Of a stretch of DNA of 64,000 bases, positions 52,636 to 61,504 are shown piece by piece; the stretch's first letter is position 1; each line of letters begins with the position of its first letter. Made by a program: the position numbers and the translations under genes. The notes under the pieces are model-generated. The model was not told the DNA's origin, did not search any database, and saw only the letters and a list, made by a program, of their open reading frames with translations. The DNA is from Streptomyces sp. NA04227. GTDB taxonomy: Bacteria > Actinomycetota > Actinomycetes > Streptomycetales > Streptomycetaceae. The stretch is from NCBI RefSeq assembly GCF_013364195.1, contig NZ_CP054918.1:496001-560000 (forward strand), in the 5' to 3' direction.

Positions 52636-53943
52636 ATGACCGCCCCCGCCACTCCCCCACTCCTGCGTCAACCCGCCTTCCTCGCACTCCTCTTGGCCCG
52701 GGTGGTCTCGGTGCTCGGCAACGGGTTCGCTCGGGTGGCGCTCGCATTCGCCGTGCTGGGGTTGCCCGGCACCGGGCCCGGGACGCTGTCCCTGGTGCTG
52801 GCCTGTCAGGCGCTGCCCCAGCTCGCGTTCGTGCTCTTCGGCGGAGTGCTCGCCGACCGGATGGCCCGCGCGCGGGTGATGATGTCGGCCGACGTGGTGG
52901 GGGCCGGGGCGTACGCGGCGCTTGCGGCGCTCGTGCTCGCCGACCGGGCGCCGGTGCCCGCGCTGTGTGCGCTCGCGGTGGTCGCCGGTTCCGCCACGGC
53001 CCTGTTCGCCCCGGCCATGGAGGGCATCGTCCCGCTCCTGGTCGAACGCGACCGACTGCAACGGGCCAACGGGCTCCTGCGGATGGCGACCAACACCTCG
53101 CTGGTACTCGGTCTGGCCCTGTCCGGAGTGACGGTGGCGCTGGTCGGAGCGGGCTGGGCGCTCGCCCTCAACGCCGCGTCCTTCGTGGTCAGTGCCGCTC
53201 TCACCGCCCTCCTGCCCACCAACAGTCGTACGGCGAAACGACGTTCGGGCTGGGCCGAACTGCGGGAGGGCTGGCGGGAGTTCGCCGGGCGGCAGTGGCT
53301 GTGGGCGGTGGTCTGCCAGTTCACGGTGGTCGTGGCCGCGCTCAACGCGTTTCTGGGGGTGCTCGGACCGCTCGTGGCCGAGGAGCGGCACGGCGGGGCG
53401 CGGGCGTGGTCACTACTCGTCGCCGCGCAGGCACTCGGCACCGTCGCAGGCGCCGGTCTCGCCGCCCGGTTGCGGGTGCGCCGTCCGGTGCTCGTCGCGG
53501 TCCTGGCGACGTTTCCGTACGCACTGCCGCTGCTGCTGCTCGGGACCGCGACTCCGCTGTGGGTCACGGCCTGCGCCATGTTCGTCTCCGGCGTCACCGG
53601 CGACGTCTTCGCGGTGCTGTGGTCCACCACCATCCAGCAGCGGGTGCCGGAAGCGGCACTGTCCCGGGTCGCCTCCTACGACCTCTTCGGCTCCCTCGCC
53701 TTCGCCCCGCTCGGACTCCTGTGTGCCGGTCCGCTCGCGCAGCTCACCGGCACGTCCGGCGCGCTCGTCGGCTGCGGCGCGGCCATCGTCCTGGCCACCT
53801 CCGCCGCGCTCCTCGCACCACAGGTACGCGCACTCACCACGCTCCCGACCGCCCCCGGTCCCGGCCCGGCGACCGGCGTCCCGCTACGCCCCTCCGCCCC
53901 GGCCACCGAAGCTTCTCCCCCACCGACTGAGACAGCCACGTGA
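52636..53943 (+). CDS. MFS transporter
   Basis: This 435-residue protein has about 12 transmembrane helices, with LARVVSVLGNGFARVALAFA in helix 1 and the MFS loop GGVLADRMARARVM between helices 2 and 3. It resembles the enterobactin/macrolide-exporter-like MFS group. The tail (about 400-435) is Pro/Thr-rich. It may export a drug; placement opposite the deaminase hints at a resistance pair but does not prove it. Confidence 0.9.
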   Translation: MTAPATPPLLRQPAFLALLLARVVSVLGNGFARVALAFAVLGLPGTGPGTLSLVLACQALPQLAFVLFGGVLADRMARARVMMSADVVGAGAYAALAALVLADRAPVPALCALAVVAGSATALFAPAMEGIVPLLVERDRLQRANGLLRMATNTSLVLGLALSGVTVALVGAGWALALNAASFVVSAALTALLPTNSRTAKRRSGWAELREGWREFAGRQWLWAVVCQFTVVVAALNAFLGVLGPLVAEERHGGARAWSLLVAAQALGTVAGAGLAARLRVRRPVLVAVLATFPYALPLLLLGTATPLWVTACAMFVSGVTGDVFAVLWSTTIQQRVPEAALSRVASYDLFGSLAFAPLGLLCAGPLAQLTGTSGALVGCGAAIVLATSAALLAPQVRALTTLPTAPGPGPATGVPLRPSAPATEASPPPTETAT

Positions 53944-54026
53944 AGGGACTGGACGCGGCGGGCGAGCCCCACGCATCGCGAGCCGCGCCAAGGCCGTTCG
54001 GGAGCCGGTCGTGCGCCCGCCCCGCC

Positions 54027-54437
54027 TCACTCGTTGTGCCACCCCCGCCGGCACAACACCAGCCGATAGCCATCAGGGTCCTCGACCGTCACACCCCACT
54101 CGTTCCAGTACGGGTTCGGGGACAGCACCCGCCGACCGCCGTGGGCCTCCAGCCGGGCCACCGCCTCCTGGGGCACCTCTTCGTCGACGTAGAGCACGAG
54201 CAGGTCCTCCTCGGTGGGCTGCGGCGTGACCGGGTGGTCCGGCTCGTGGACGAGTTCCAGGTGCCAGGCTGCGCCGGGCCAGCCGAGCATCAGCAGGTCG
54301 TGCTCACCCGGTTCGGTGCCGCCCTGTGTCCGGAACTGCACGCTGAGCCCCAGCCCCTCCCGCCAGAACTTCTCCGCCGCGGCGAGGTCACGGCTGGGGC
54401 GGGCGATACGCACATGGCTGGTGGCGTCGAGGGGCAT
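54027..54437 (-). CDS. VOC/glyoxalase-family protein
   Basis: This 136-residue single VOC unit has SHVRIARPSRDLAAAEKFWRE at the N-terminus, WHLELVHEPDHP in the middle, and NEWGVTVEDPDGYRLVLCRR at the end. The first metal His position reads HVRIARPS. The function is not predictable; related proteins include glyoxalase and bleomycin-resistance-like proteins. Confidence 0.85.
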   Translation of the reverse strand: MPLDATSHVRIARPSRDLAAAEKFWREGLGLSVQFRTQGGTEPGEHDLLMLGWPGAAWHLELVHEPDHPVTPQPTEEDLLVLYVDEEVPQEAVARLEAHGGRRVLSPNPYWNEWGVTVEDPDGYRLVLCRRGWHNE

Positions 54438-54786
54438 GGCTGCTGGTCCTGCCTTTCACTGCGAGCGGACGGCGTACCGGGTGACGCCGCCGCACAAGAA
54501 CGGGCACCCGGTTACCCGGGGCTTCCACAATCTATGCGGCGCCCTCCGCGCACGGCATCGGCCGTCCGGCCCGGGACCTTCGGCCCAGCCGGTCTGCGTC
54601 TCAAGTTCCATGGCCCGTTGTTCACTTGGGGTTCGAGGTCGTTCTTCACGCGCGCTGCGGGCCCGTTGTTCCCGCGCGGTGCGGGTCCGTTGTTCACTTG
54701 GGGTTCGTACGGGCGCCTCGGCGTCCACGTAGGTGTAGGCGTGCACCGTGGCCGGATTCGGCCGGTTCATCCTTGGAGGCGTCCGC
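54438..54786. other. 349-bp region upstream of the phosphatase gene, with tandem repeats
   Basis: There is no supported gene here. It contains a 24-bp tandem repeat (54615-54710) and the ribosome-binding site of the phosphatase (GGAGG at 54775). Open frames on either strand follow the repeat and look non-native. Confidence 0.55.
54615..54710. repeat. 24-bp tandem repeat, four copies
   Basis: Four units start at 54615, 54639, 54663 and 54687. Units 1 and 4 share 21 identical bases (CCGTTGTTCACTTGGGGTTC plus G). Units 2 and 3 are diverged from them but share the CGTTxTTC start. The region is about 80 bp upstream of the phosphatase start. Confidence 0.8.
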
Positions 54787-56364
54787 ATGTCATTCCGTTC
54801 GTCGCTCCCCGCGCCCGGCCGTCGCAGTGTCCTGCGCGGTTCCGTCGCCGCCTCGGCCGGGCTCGCCCTGCCCACGCTCGGCGCCGCGGCCCCCGCATTC
54901 GCCCGATCCGGGCGGCCCGCCGCCAGTTGGGGTGTGCAGACCGGTGACGTCACGACGGACTCCGGGCTCGTCTGGGTCCGCTCGGACCGGCCCGCCCGGA
55001 TGATCGTGGAGACCTCGGCGACGGAGTCGTTCCGCAATCCGACCCGGGTGCGCGGGCCGCTGCTCGGCCCCGACACCGACTTCACCGGTACGACGCGTCT
55101 TCGCGGGCTGCCGTCGGGCGAGCGGATCCACTACCGGGTGCTGCTCGCGGACCCCGACGACCCGCGCCGTACCGGCGAACCGGTGACCGGCCACTTCAGC
55201 ACCGCTCCGTCCCGTCGTCGCCAGGACGTCCGCTTCGTCTGGTCCGGGGACATCGCGGGCCAGGGCTGGGGCATCAACCCCGAACTCGGCGGCTTCACCG
55301 TCTTCGAGGACATGCGCCGCCTGGAACCCGACTTCTTCCTGTGCAGTGGGGACAACATCTACGCGGACGGCCCGCTGACCGAGACGGTCGCCCTGCCCGA
55401 CGGCCGGATCTGGCGCAACCTCATGACCGAGGAGAAGGCGAAGGTCGCCGAGACCCTCGCCGAGTACCGGGGCGTCTACCGCTACAACCGTCTCGACGCC
55501 AACCTGCGCGCCTTCTCGGCCGAGGTGCCCACCATCGTCCAGTGGGACGACCACGAGGTCCGCAACAACTGGTACCCGGGGCAGATCCTGGACGACGAGC
55601 GGTACACGGAGAAGGACGTCGACGTCCTCGCCGCCAGGTCTCGGCGCGCCTTCGGCGAGTACTACCCGCTGTCCACGCTGCGGCCCGGCGGGCAGCAGGA
55701 CCGTGTGCACCGCGTATTGCGGCACGGCCCGCTGCTCGACGTGTTCGTCCTGGACATGCGCACGTACCGCAACGCCAACTCCACCAACCGGCAGGCCGAT
55801 GACACCACCGGGCTGCTGGGCGCCGAGCAACTCGACTGGCTGAAGCGTGAGTTGGCGCGTTCGCGGGCGGTGTGGAAGGTGATCGCGGCCGACCTGCCGC
55901 TGGGCATCGTGGTCGCGGACGGCAAGACGAACTACGAAGCCGCGGCGCAGGGCGACCCCGGCGCACCGCTCGGCCGAGAGCTGCAGATCGCCGAACTGCT
56001 GCGCTTCATCAAGCACCGTCGTATCACCGGCACGGTCTGGCTGACCGCGGACGTGCACTACACCTCCGCCCAGCACTACGACCCCTCGCGCGCCGCGTTC
56101 AAGGACTTCGCGCCGTTCTGGGAGTTCGTCTCGGGGCCGCTGGCCGCGGGCAGCTTTCCGACCGTCGCGCTGGACGGCACGTTCGGGCCCGAACAGCCCT
56201 TCCTCAAGGCCCCGTCGAAGGCGAACGTCTCCCCCGCCGAGACGCCGCAGAACTACGGCGAGGTCGAAATCGACGGCGCCAGCGGCGAGTTGACGGTCCG
56301 GCTCCGCGAGGAAGGCCGTGTGCTGTTCACCAAGGTGCTGCAGCCGGGTCGCGTCGGTCAGTAG
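54787..56364 (+). CDS. phoD: Exported PhoD-type alkaline phosphatase/phosphodiesterase
   Basis: This 525-residue enzyme has a Tat-type leader with RRSVLRG followed by a hydrophobic stretch and APAFA. The catalytic domain has VWSGDIAGQG, CSGDNIYADG, WDDHEVRNNWYPG and LTADVHYTSAQHYDP, the metal-binding motifs of PhoD (Fe3+/Ca2+ phosphodiesterases). An N-terminal Ig-like region (about 45-140) is typical. It releases phosphate from phosphodiesters such as teichoic acids. The symbol is a family name; streptomycetes may have several. ATG 54787 is chosen for GGAGG 8 bases upstream. Confidence 0.93.
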   Translation: MSFRSSLPAPGRRSVLRGSVAASAGLALPTLGAAAPAFARSGRPAASWGVQTGDVTTDSGLVWVRSDRPARMIVETSATESFRNPTRVRGPLLGPDTDFTGTTRLRGLPSGERIHYRVLLADPDDPRRTGEPVTGHFSTAPSRRRQDVRFVWSGDIAGQGWGINPELGGFTVFEDMRRLEPDFFLCSGDNIYADGPLTETVALPDGRIWRNLMTEEKAKVAETLAEYRGVYRYNRLDANLRAFSAEVPTIVQWDDHEVRNNWYPGQILDDERYTEKDVDVLAARSRRAFGEYYPLSTLRPGGQQDRVHRVLRHGPLLDVFVLDMRTYRNANSTNRQADDTTGLLGAEQLDWLKRELARSRAVWKVIAADLPLGIVVADGKTNYEAAAQGDPGAPLGRELQIAELLRFIKHRRITGTVWLTADVHYTSAQHYDPSRAAFKDFAPFWEFVSGPLAAGSFPTVALDGTFGPEQPFLKAPSKANVSPAETPQNYGEVEIDGASGELTVRLREEGRVLFTKVLQPGRVGQ

Positions 56365-56394
56365 GTCGGCGAGTCGGCAAGTCGGCAAGTCGGG
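56365..56394. repeat. 8-bp tandem repeat, four copies
   Basis: GTCGGC recurs at 56365, 56373, 56381 and (as GTCGG) 56389, with exact 8-bp spacing. It starts at the phoD stop codon. The function is unknown; it may be slippage-derived. Confidence 0.6.
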
Positions 56395-56633
56395 AGGGTG
56401 GCGAGCACGGGCGGAGCGGGGCGTTCACACGCTCGACGACCGGGCTCCCACCCGCCCCGCCAAGCACGGTACGTACAACCGAAGTTGCCGCCGTCCGGGG
56501 ACATGAGGCAAGGCATGTTCCCGGACCGGCGCAAAGGTTCGGCAAAGCGCTGAAATTTGGACAGATCCATGCTTTACCAGTCAGACACAAGACGTTCGTG
56601 ATCACGCAACACCATTCCTTCACAGTGGCATGC

Positions 56634-57935
56634 ATGACTCGACAGCTGTCTGACACGACGCCTCAACCCCGCCCGTCCCGCGGTTTCTCCGCCCTCGCGA
56701 CGCTGCGTTCGTGGTGGCCACGTCGCCATGAACACGCCCCGCCGACAAGCCATACCGAGGCCCGGCCCGCCTCCTCGGAGGCGACCGGGCAGCACGGTCC
56801 CGCAGCGTCCGCCTCCGGGGCGGCGGCCGAGCGCACGCTCTGGCGACTGCGGACGACCGTGCGCGACACCCCCGGTGCCCTCGCCGCCGTATGCGGAGCG
56901 CTGGCCGAGCGCGATGTCGACATTCTCAGCCTGCAGACCCACCCGCTGGCCGAGGGCACCGTGGACGAGTTCCTGCTCCGCGCGCCGGTCGACGTGTCGG
57001 CCGGCGAACTGACCGAGGCCTTGGCCGCAGCCGGGGGCACCGACACCTGGATGGAGCGGGCGGACACCCACGATCTGGTGGACGCCCCTACGCGGATCCT
57101 CTCGCTCGCCACCCGTACGGCCCTCGACGCGGCCGAACTCCCGTTGGCGCTGCGGCAGTTGCTGGGTCGGTGCACGATCCGTTCGGTACCCACCAAGTCC
57201 GGGAGCGGTGACGGCGGGGAAGCGCCCGTGGACTCCTTCGACGGCACGGTCATGTGCCTGGACACCGGGCAGGGCGGCACGTTGGTCATCGAGCGGCCCC
57301 AACTACCCTTCACGCCCACCGAGTTCGCCCGGGTGCGCGCGCTCGTCCAGCTCGACACCCTGCTCGGCCCCCGGCTGCCCGAGGGACGGCAGACCCTGTC
57401 GCTGCCGCGTGGCGCCGAGGTCACGCTGCGCCGGGCCGACACCTCCGACGTGCCCGCGGCCAAGGAGATGCACGAGCGCTGCTCCGACCGCACGCTGGCG
57501 CTGCGGTACCACGGGCCGGTCGGCGACGCGGACCGCTATCTGAACCATCTGCTGAGTCCGCGCTTCGGCCGCACGCTCGCCGCGGAGACCGCTTCGGGGC
57601 GCATCGTCGCCCTCGGTCATCTGCTGTGGGACGGCGACGAGACCGAGATCGCCCTGATCGTCGAGGACGAGTGGCAGCGCCGCGGACTCGGCGGCGAACT
57701 GCTCGGGCGGCTGGTGGCGATGGCCGTGCAGGCAGACTGCGCGAACGTGTACGTGGTGACGCAGTCCTCGAACTCCGGGATGGTCGCCGCGATGCGCGGC
57801 CTCGGCCTCCCCCTCGACTACCAGGTCGAGGAGGGCACCTTGGTGATCACCGCGACGCTCGGCGCCACCCCGGAGTCCGTGCCGTCCCCCGTCGGCCAAC
57901 TGCACGGGCCGGGCGGGACGGCGACTCAGGCCTGA
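56634..57935 (+). CDS. ACT-GNAT fusion protein
   Basis: This 433-residue protein has a Pro/Ala-rich N-terminus (1-65), an ACT domain (about 68-140; TVRDTPGALAAVCGALAERD), an inter-domain region, and a C-terminal GNAT acetyltransferase (about 260-415; LRRADTSDVPAAKEMHER, ALIVEDEWQRRGLGGELLGR). ACT domains bind amino acids, so it probably senses an amino acid and acetylates a protein or metabolite. Amino-acid-binding protein acetyltransferases in actinomycetes have this layout, with Cys or Asn as ligand. It overlaps the convergent PLP-enzyme gene by 10 bases, and that gene is in Cys/Met metabolism. Confidence 0.9.
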   Translation: MTRQLSDTTPQPRPSRGFSALATLRSWWPRRHEHAPPTSHTEARPASSEATGQHGPAASASGAAAERTLWRLRTTVRDTPGALAAVCGALAERDVDILSLQTHPLAEGTVDEFLLRAPVDVSAGELTEALAAAGGTDTWMERADTHDLVDAPTRILSLATRTALDAAELPLALRQLLGRCTIRSVPTKSGSGDGGEAPVDSFDGTVMCLDTGQGGTLVIERPQLPFTPTEFARVRALVQLDTLLGPRLPEGRQTLSLPRGAEVTLRRADTSDVPAAKEMHERCSDRTLALRYHGPVGDADRYLNHLLSPRFGRTLAAETASGRIVALGHLLWDGDETEIALIVEDEWQRRGLGGELLGRLVAMAVQADCANVYVVTQSSNSGMVAAMRGLGLPLDYQVEEGTLVITATLGATPESVPSPVGQLHGPGGTATQA

Positions 57936-59146
57936 GCTGCCTCCCGGACCGGCTCACCCCGCCCGGCGGACCTGTTAGACGTGCCTTCCCGGACCGGGCC
58001 GAGCGCCCGGTCCAGGTCGGACCACAGGTCCTCCACGTCCTCCAGGCCGACCGACAGCCGCAGCAGTTTGTCGCTGACGCCCGCGGATTTGCGGTCGCCC
58101 TCGTCGACTATGCGGTGGCTGATCGAGGCCGGGTGCTGGATCAGGGTGTCGACGCTGCCGAGGCTCACCGCGGGAGTGACGAGCCGTACCGCCGAGATGA
58201 CCTCGTGCGGCATGCCGTGCACCTCGAAGGCGACCATGCCGCCGCCGATCCGCGGGTAGTGCACCCGGGAGACCCGCGGGTCCTCGGCCAGCCTGCGGGC
58301 GAGTTCGGCGGCGGTACGCGAGGCCTCCTTGACGCGCACCGGAAGGGTCGACAGACCGCGCAGCAGCAGGTATCCGGCCAGCGGGTGCAGTACGCCGCCG
58401 GTGGCGAAGCGGACTTGGCGCAGCTTGCGGGCGAACTCCTCGTCGCAGGCGATCACACCGCCGAGGACGTCGCCGTGCCCGCCCAGGTACTTGGTCGCAC
58501 TGTGCAGGACCAGGCGCGCCCCGCTCTCCAGCGGGCGCTGGAGCACCGGCGTGGCGAAGGTGTTGTCGGCGAGCAGCGGCACCGAGCCGCAGCTGTGGGC
58601 GAGGGCCCGCAGATCGAGTTCGGCGAGCGTGGGGTTGGCCGGGGACTCGACCATCACCAGGCCGGTCTCGGGACGGATGGCGTCGGCGACGCCCGCCGGG
58701 TCCACCCAGGTCACCTCGGAGCCCAGGGCGCCCGCGGTCAGCAAGTGGTCGCTGCATCCGTACAGCGGACGCACCGCCACCACGTGCCGCAGCCCGTCGC
58801 CGAGCCGGGCGAGCAGAACCGCGGTGAGCGCCGCCATACCGCTGGCGAAGGCGACGGCCGCCTCGGCGCCCTCCAGCCTGGCGAGCGCACGCTCGAAACG
58901 GGCCACCGTCGGATTGCCCAGCCGCCCGTAGACCGGCGGGCCGTCGAGCTCGGCGCCCTCGGCGGCGAAGGCGTCGATACGGGCGGCCTCGCCACGGCTG
59001 TCGTAAGAGGGGTAGGTGGTGGACAGATCGAGCGGCGGGGCGTGCAGTCCGAGACCGGCGAGGTCCTCGCGGCCGGCGTGCACGGCTTCGGTGGCCAGGG
59101 CCCGGGGTGCGGGCGCGGCGTCCATGGCATCGAGTCGGAAGTCCAT
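57926..59146 (-). CDS. Cys/Met metabolism PLP enzyme (cystathionine gamma-lyase/synthase type)
   Basis: This 406-residue PLP enzyme belongs to the trans-sulfuration family. It has ATEAVHAGRED, STTYPSYDSRGEAARIDAF, VYGRLGNPTVARFERALARL, the PLP Lys in HSATKYLGGHGD, and SLGSVDTLIQHPASISHR. MetB, MetC, CGL and MGL cannot be separated by eye. It is divergent from an Lrp/AsnC regulator, which is likely to control it. The start MDFRLDAMD is used; a second Met at 59125 is an alternative. Confidence 0.9.
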   Translation of the reverse strand: MDFRLDAMDAAPAPRALATEAVHAGREDLAGLGLHAPPLDLSTTYPSYDSRGEAARIDAFAAEGAELDGPPVYGRLGNPTVARFERALARLEGAEAAVAFASGMAALTAVLLARLGDGLRHVVAVRPLYGCSDHLLTAGALGSEVTWVDPAGVADAIRPETGLVMVESPANPTLAELDLRALAHSCGSVPLLADNTFATPVLQRPLESGARLVLHSATKYLGGHGDVLGGVIACDEEFARKLRQVRFATGGVLHPLAGYLLLRGLSTLPVRVKEASRTAAELARRLAEDPRVSRVHYPRIGGGMVAFEVHGMPHEVISAVRLVTPAVSLGSVDTLIQHPASISHRIVDEGDRKSAGVSDKLLRLSVGLEDVEDLWSDLDRALGPVREGTSNRSAGRGEPVREAAQA

Positions 59147-59205
59147 GGCCACAGCCTGAACAGCGACCCGGGCCCTGGCCGAAAATCCCGTGTTACGTTC
59201 GGCCG

Positions 59206-59682
59206 GTGACTGAATCCGTCGTACTGGACCCGGTCGACCTGCACATTCTGCGCCTGCTGCAGAACGACGCACGGATGACGTACCGCGACCTCGGGGCACA
59301 GGTCGGCGTCGCGGCGTCGACCTGTCTGGACCGGGTGACCCGGCTACGGCGTGCCGGGGTGATCCTCGGCCACCGTCTCCAGGTCGACCCGGCGCGGCTC
59401 GGCCGCGGCCTTCAGGCGCTGCTCTCGGTGCAAGTGCGGCCCCACCGCAGGGAGTTGGTCGGCCCCTTCGTGGACCGTGTCCGGGCGCTCCCGGAGGCGC
59501 TGACCGTCTTTCACCTCACCGGGCCCGACGACTACCTGATCCATGTCGCGGTGGCCGACGCGGCCGATCTGCAACGGCTCGTACTGGACGAGTTCACCGC
59601 GCACCGGGAGGTGGCCCGGGTGGAGACCCGGCTGATCTTCCAGCAGTGGGAGTGCGGGCCGGTCATGCCGCCCGGCGAATGA
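59206..59682 (+). CDS. Lrp/AsnC-family regulator (next to PLP enzyme)
   Basis: This 158-residue regulator has an AsnC helix-turn-helix (LDPVDLHILRLLQNDARMTY, VAASTCLDRVTRLRRAGVI) and a C-terminal RAM/ligand domain (HLTGPDDYLIHVAVADAADL). The start is GTG 59206, 59 bases from the divergent PLP enzyme. It probably senses an amino acid and controls that gene. Confidence 0.93.
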   Translation: MTESVVLDPVDLHILRLLQNDARMTYRDLGAQVGVAASTCLDRVTRLRRAGVILGHRLQVDPARLGRGLQALLSVQVRPHRRELVGPFVDRVRALPEALTVFHLTGPDDYLIHVAVADAADLQRLVLDEFTAHREVARVETRLIFQQWECGPVMPPGE

Positions 59683-59755
59683 ACCGCGGCAAGAACCCTC
59701 CCGGGCAAGGGGTTTCCTGATGACGGGACGGCGGCGCCCGTACGAGGATGTCCGC

Positions 59756-61447
59756 ATGTCCGAGACCAAGAACCCCCCGCTGCCCCGTGCGCTCGCCGAC
59801 ACCTACGTCGACGAACTCGTCGCCCTCGACCCGGCCACCGGCACCTACCTGGGTGTGCCCGAGAGTTCGAGCAGGCTGCCCGACCACTCACCGCAGGGGC
59901 AGGAGGAGATGGCCGAGCTCGCCCGCCGCACCCTCGGCCGTCTCGACGAGTCGGAGCGTGCCGAGGGCGCGGACACCGATGTCGAGCGCCGGTGCGCGCG
60001 GCTCTTGCGCGAGCGTCTTGAGGCGGAGCTGGCCGTGCACGAGGCCGACGAGGGCCTGCGCGCGGTGAGCAATCTGAGCTCCCCCGCGCACTCCACCCGG
60101 CAGATCTTCACACTGACCCCGGCCGACACCGAGGAGGACTGGTCCGCGCTCGCGGAGCGGCTGCGTGCCGTGCCGCGCGCGCTGGAGGGCTACCGCGAGT
60201 CCCTGGCGCTCGGTCTGGAGCGCCGCCTGCCCGCGGGGCCGCGCGCCACCGAGACCTTCCTCGGCCAGTTGGCCGAGTGGTCCGGGGCCAAGAGCGGCAC
60301 TGGCTGGTTCGAGGAGTTCGCCGCCTCCGGGCCCGACTCGCTGCGCACGGAACTCGACACCGCCGCGCGCGGCGCCACCGAAGCCGTGGGCTCGCTGCAC
60401 GACTGGGTCCGCGACGTCTACGCCCCGGGCGTGGCCGGTGCCCCGGACACCGTGGGACGCGAGCGCTACGCGCGCTGGGTGCGCTACTACAACGGCACCG
60501 ACGCCGACCTCGACGAGGCCTACGCGTACGGCTGGTCGGAGTTCCACCGCATTCTCGGCGAGATGCGCACCGAGGCCGAGAGGATCCTGCCCGGAGCGAG
60601 CACGCCCTGGGTGGCACTCGCGCACCTGGACGAGCACGGCAGTCACATCGAGGGCGAGGACCAGGTCCGCGAGTGGCTGCAGGGCCTGATGGACGAGGCG
60701 ATCGCGAAGCTGGACGGCACCCACTTCGAACTCGCCGAGCGGGTACGCCGGGTGGAGTCGCGCATCGCCCCGCCCGGCAGCGCCGCCGCCCCGTACTACA
60801 CCTCGCCCTCCGAGGACTTCTCCCGCCCCGGACGCACCTGGCTGCCGACGATGGGGCAGACCCGCTTCCCCGTGTACGACCTGGTGTCGACCTGGTACCA
60901 CGAGGGCGTCCCCGGCCACCACCTCCAGCTCGCGCAGTGGGCGCACGTCGCCGACAGCCTCTCCCGCTACCAGGCGAGCGTCGGCATGGTCAGCGCGAAC
61001 GCCGAGGGCTGGGCACTGTACGCGGAACGGCTCATGGACGAGCTGGGCTTCCTCTCCGACCCCGAGCGCCGCCTCGGCTACCTCGACGCGCAGATGATGC
61101 GCGCGGTGCGGGTCATCGTGGACATCGGCATGCACGTGGGCCTGCGCATCCCCGACGACTCCCCCCTCGCACCGGGCGAGTTGTGGACCCCGGAGCTGGG
61201 TGAGCGCTTCCTCGGCGCGCACAGCAGCAGGCCCGCCGACTACGTGGAGAGCGAACTGACGCGGTATCTGTCCATGCCGGGCCAGGCCATCGGCTACAAG
61301 CTCGGCGAACGCGCCTGGCTGCGCGGCCGCGCGCTGGCCCGCGAGCGGCACGGTGCCGCCTTCGACGCGAAGTCCTGGCACATGGCGGCGCTCTCCCAGG
61401 GCTCGCTGGGCCTGGACGACCTGGTGGACGAGATCTCGCGGCTGTGA
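59756..61447 (+). CDS. DUF885 protein (metallopeptidase-like)
   Basis: This 563-residue protein has the DUF885 core with STWYHEGVPGHHLQ, a HExxxGHH zinc-binding motif, and a downstream NAEGWALYAERLMDELG that supplies a Glu ligand, as in gluzincin-like peptidases. There is no signal peptide. The family is thought to be carboxypeptidase-like, but substrates are mostly unknown. Confidence 0.9.
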   Translation: MSETKNPPLPRALADTYVDELVALDPATGTYLGVPESSSRLPDHSPQGQEEMAELARRTLGRLDESERAEGADTDVERRCARLLRERLEAELAVHEADEGLRAVSNLSSPAHSTRQIFTLTPADTEEDWSALAERLRAVPRALEGYRESLALGLERRLPAGPRATETFLGQLAEWSGAKSGTGWFEEFAASGPDSLRTELDTAARGATEAVGSLHDWVRDVYAPGVAGAPDTVGRERYARWVRYYNGTDADLDEAYAYGWSEFHRILGEMRTEAERILPGASTPWVALAHLDEHGSHIEGEDQVREWLQGLMDEAIAKLDGTHFELAERVRRVESRIAPPGSAAAPYYTSPSEDFSRPGRTWLPTMGQTRFPVYDLVSTWYHEGVPGHHLQLAQWAHVADSLSRYQASVGMVSANAEGWALYAERLMDELGFLSDPERRLGYLDAQMMRAVRVIVDIGMHVGLRIPDDSPLAPGELWTPELGERFLGAHSSRPADYVESELTRYLSMPGQAIGYKLGERAWLRGRALARERHGAAFDAKSWHMAALSQGSLGLDDLVDEISRL

Positions 61448-61456
61448 GGGCCGCCA

Positions 61457-61492
61457 GGTGTCCGGCCGCGCTTCGGCGTGCGGCCGGACACC
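61457..61492. terminator. Bidirectional hairpin terminator
   Basis: A perfect 13-bp stem (61457-61469 with 61480-61492) and 10-base loop lie between the convergent DUF885 and rhodanese stops. Confidence 0.8.
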
Positions 61493-61504
61493 GGGCGGGT
61501 TGGT

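Noticed and set aside
54456..55085. Minus-strand frame with Glu-Gln-Arg octad repeats
   Set aside because: The octads come from the 24-bp DNA repeat, and the frame runs antisense into phoD. No start signal is visible, so I list only the repeat.
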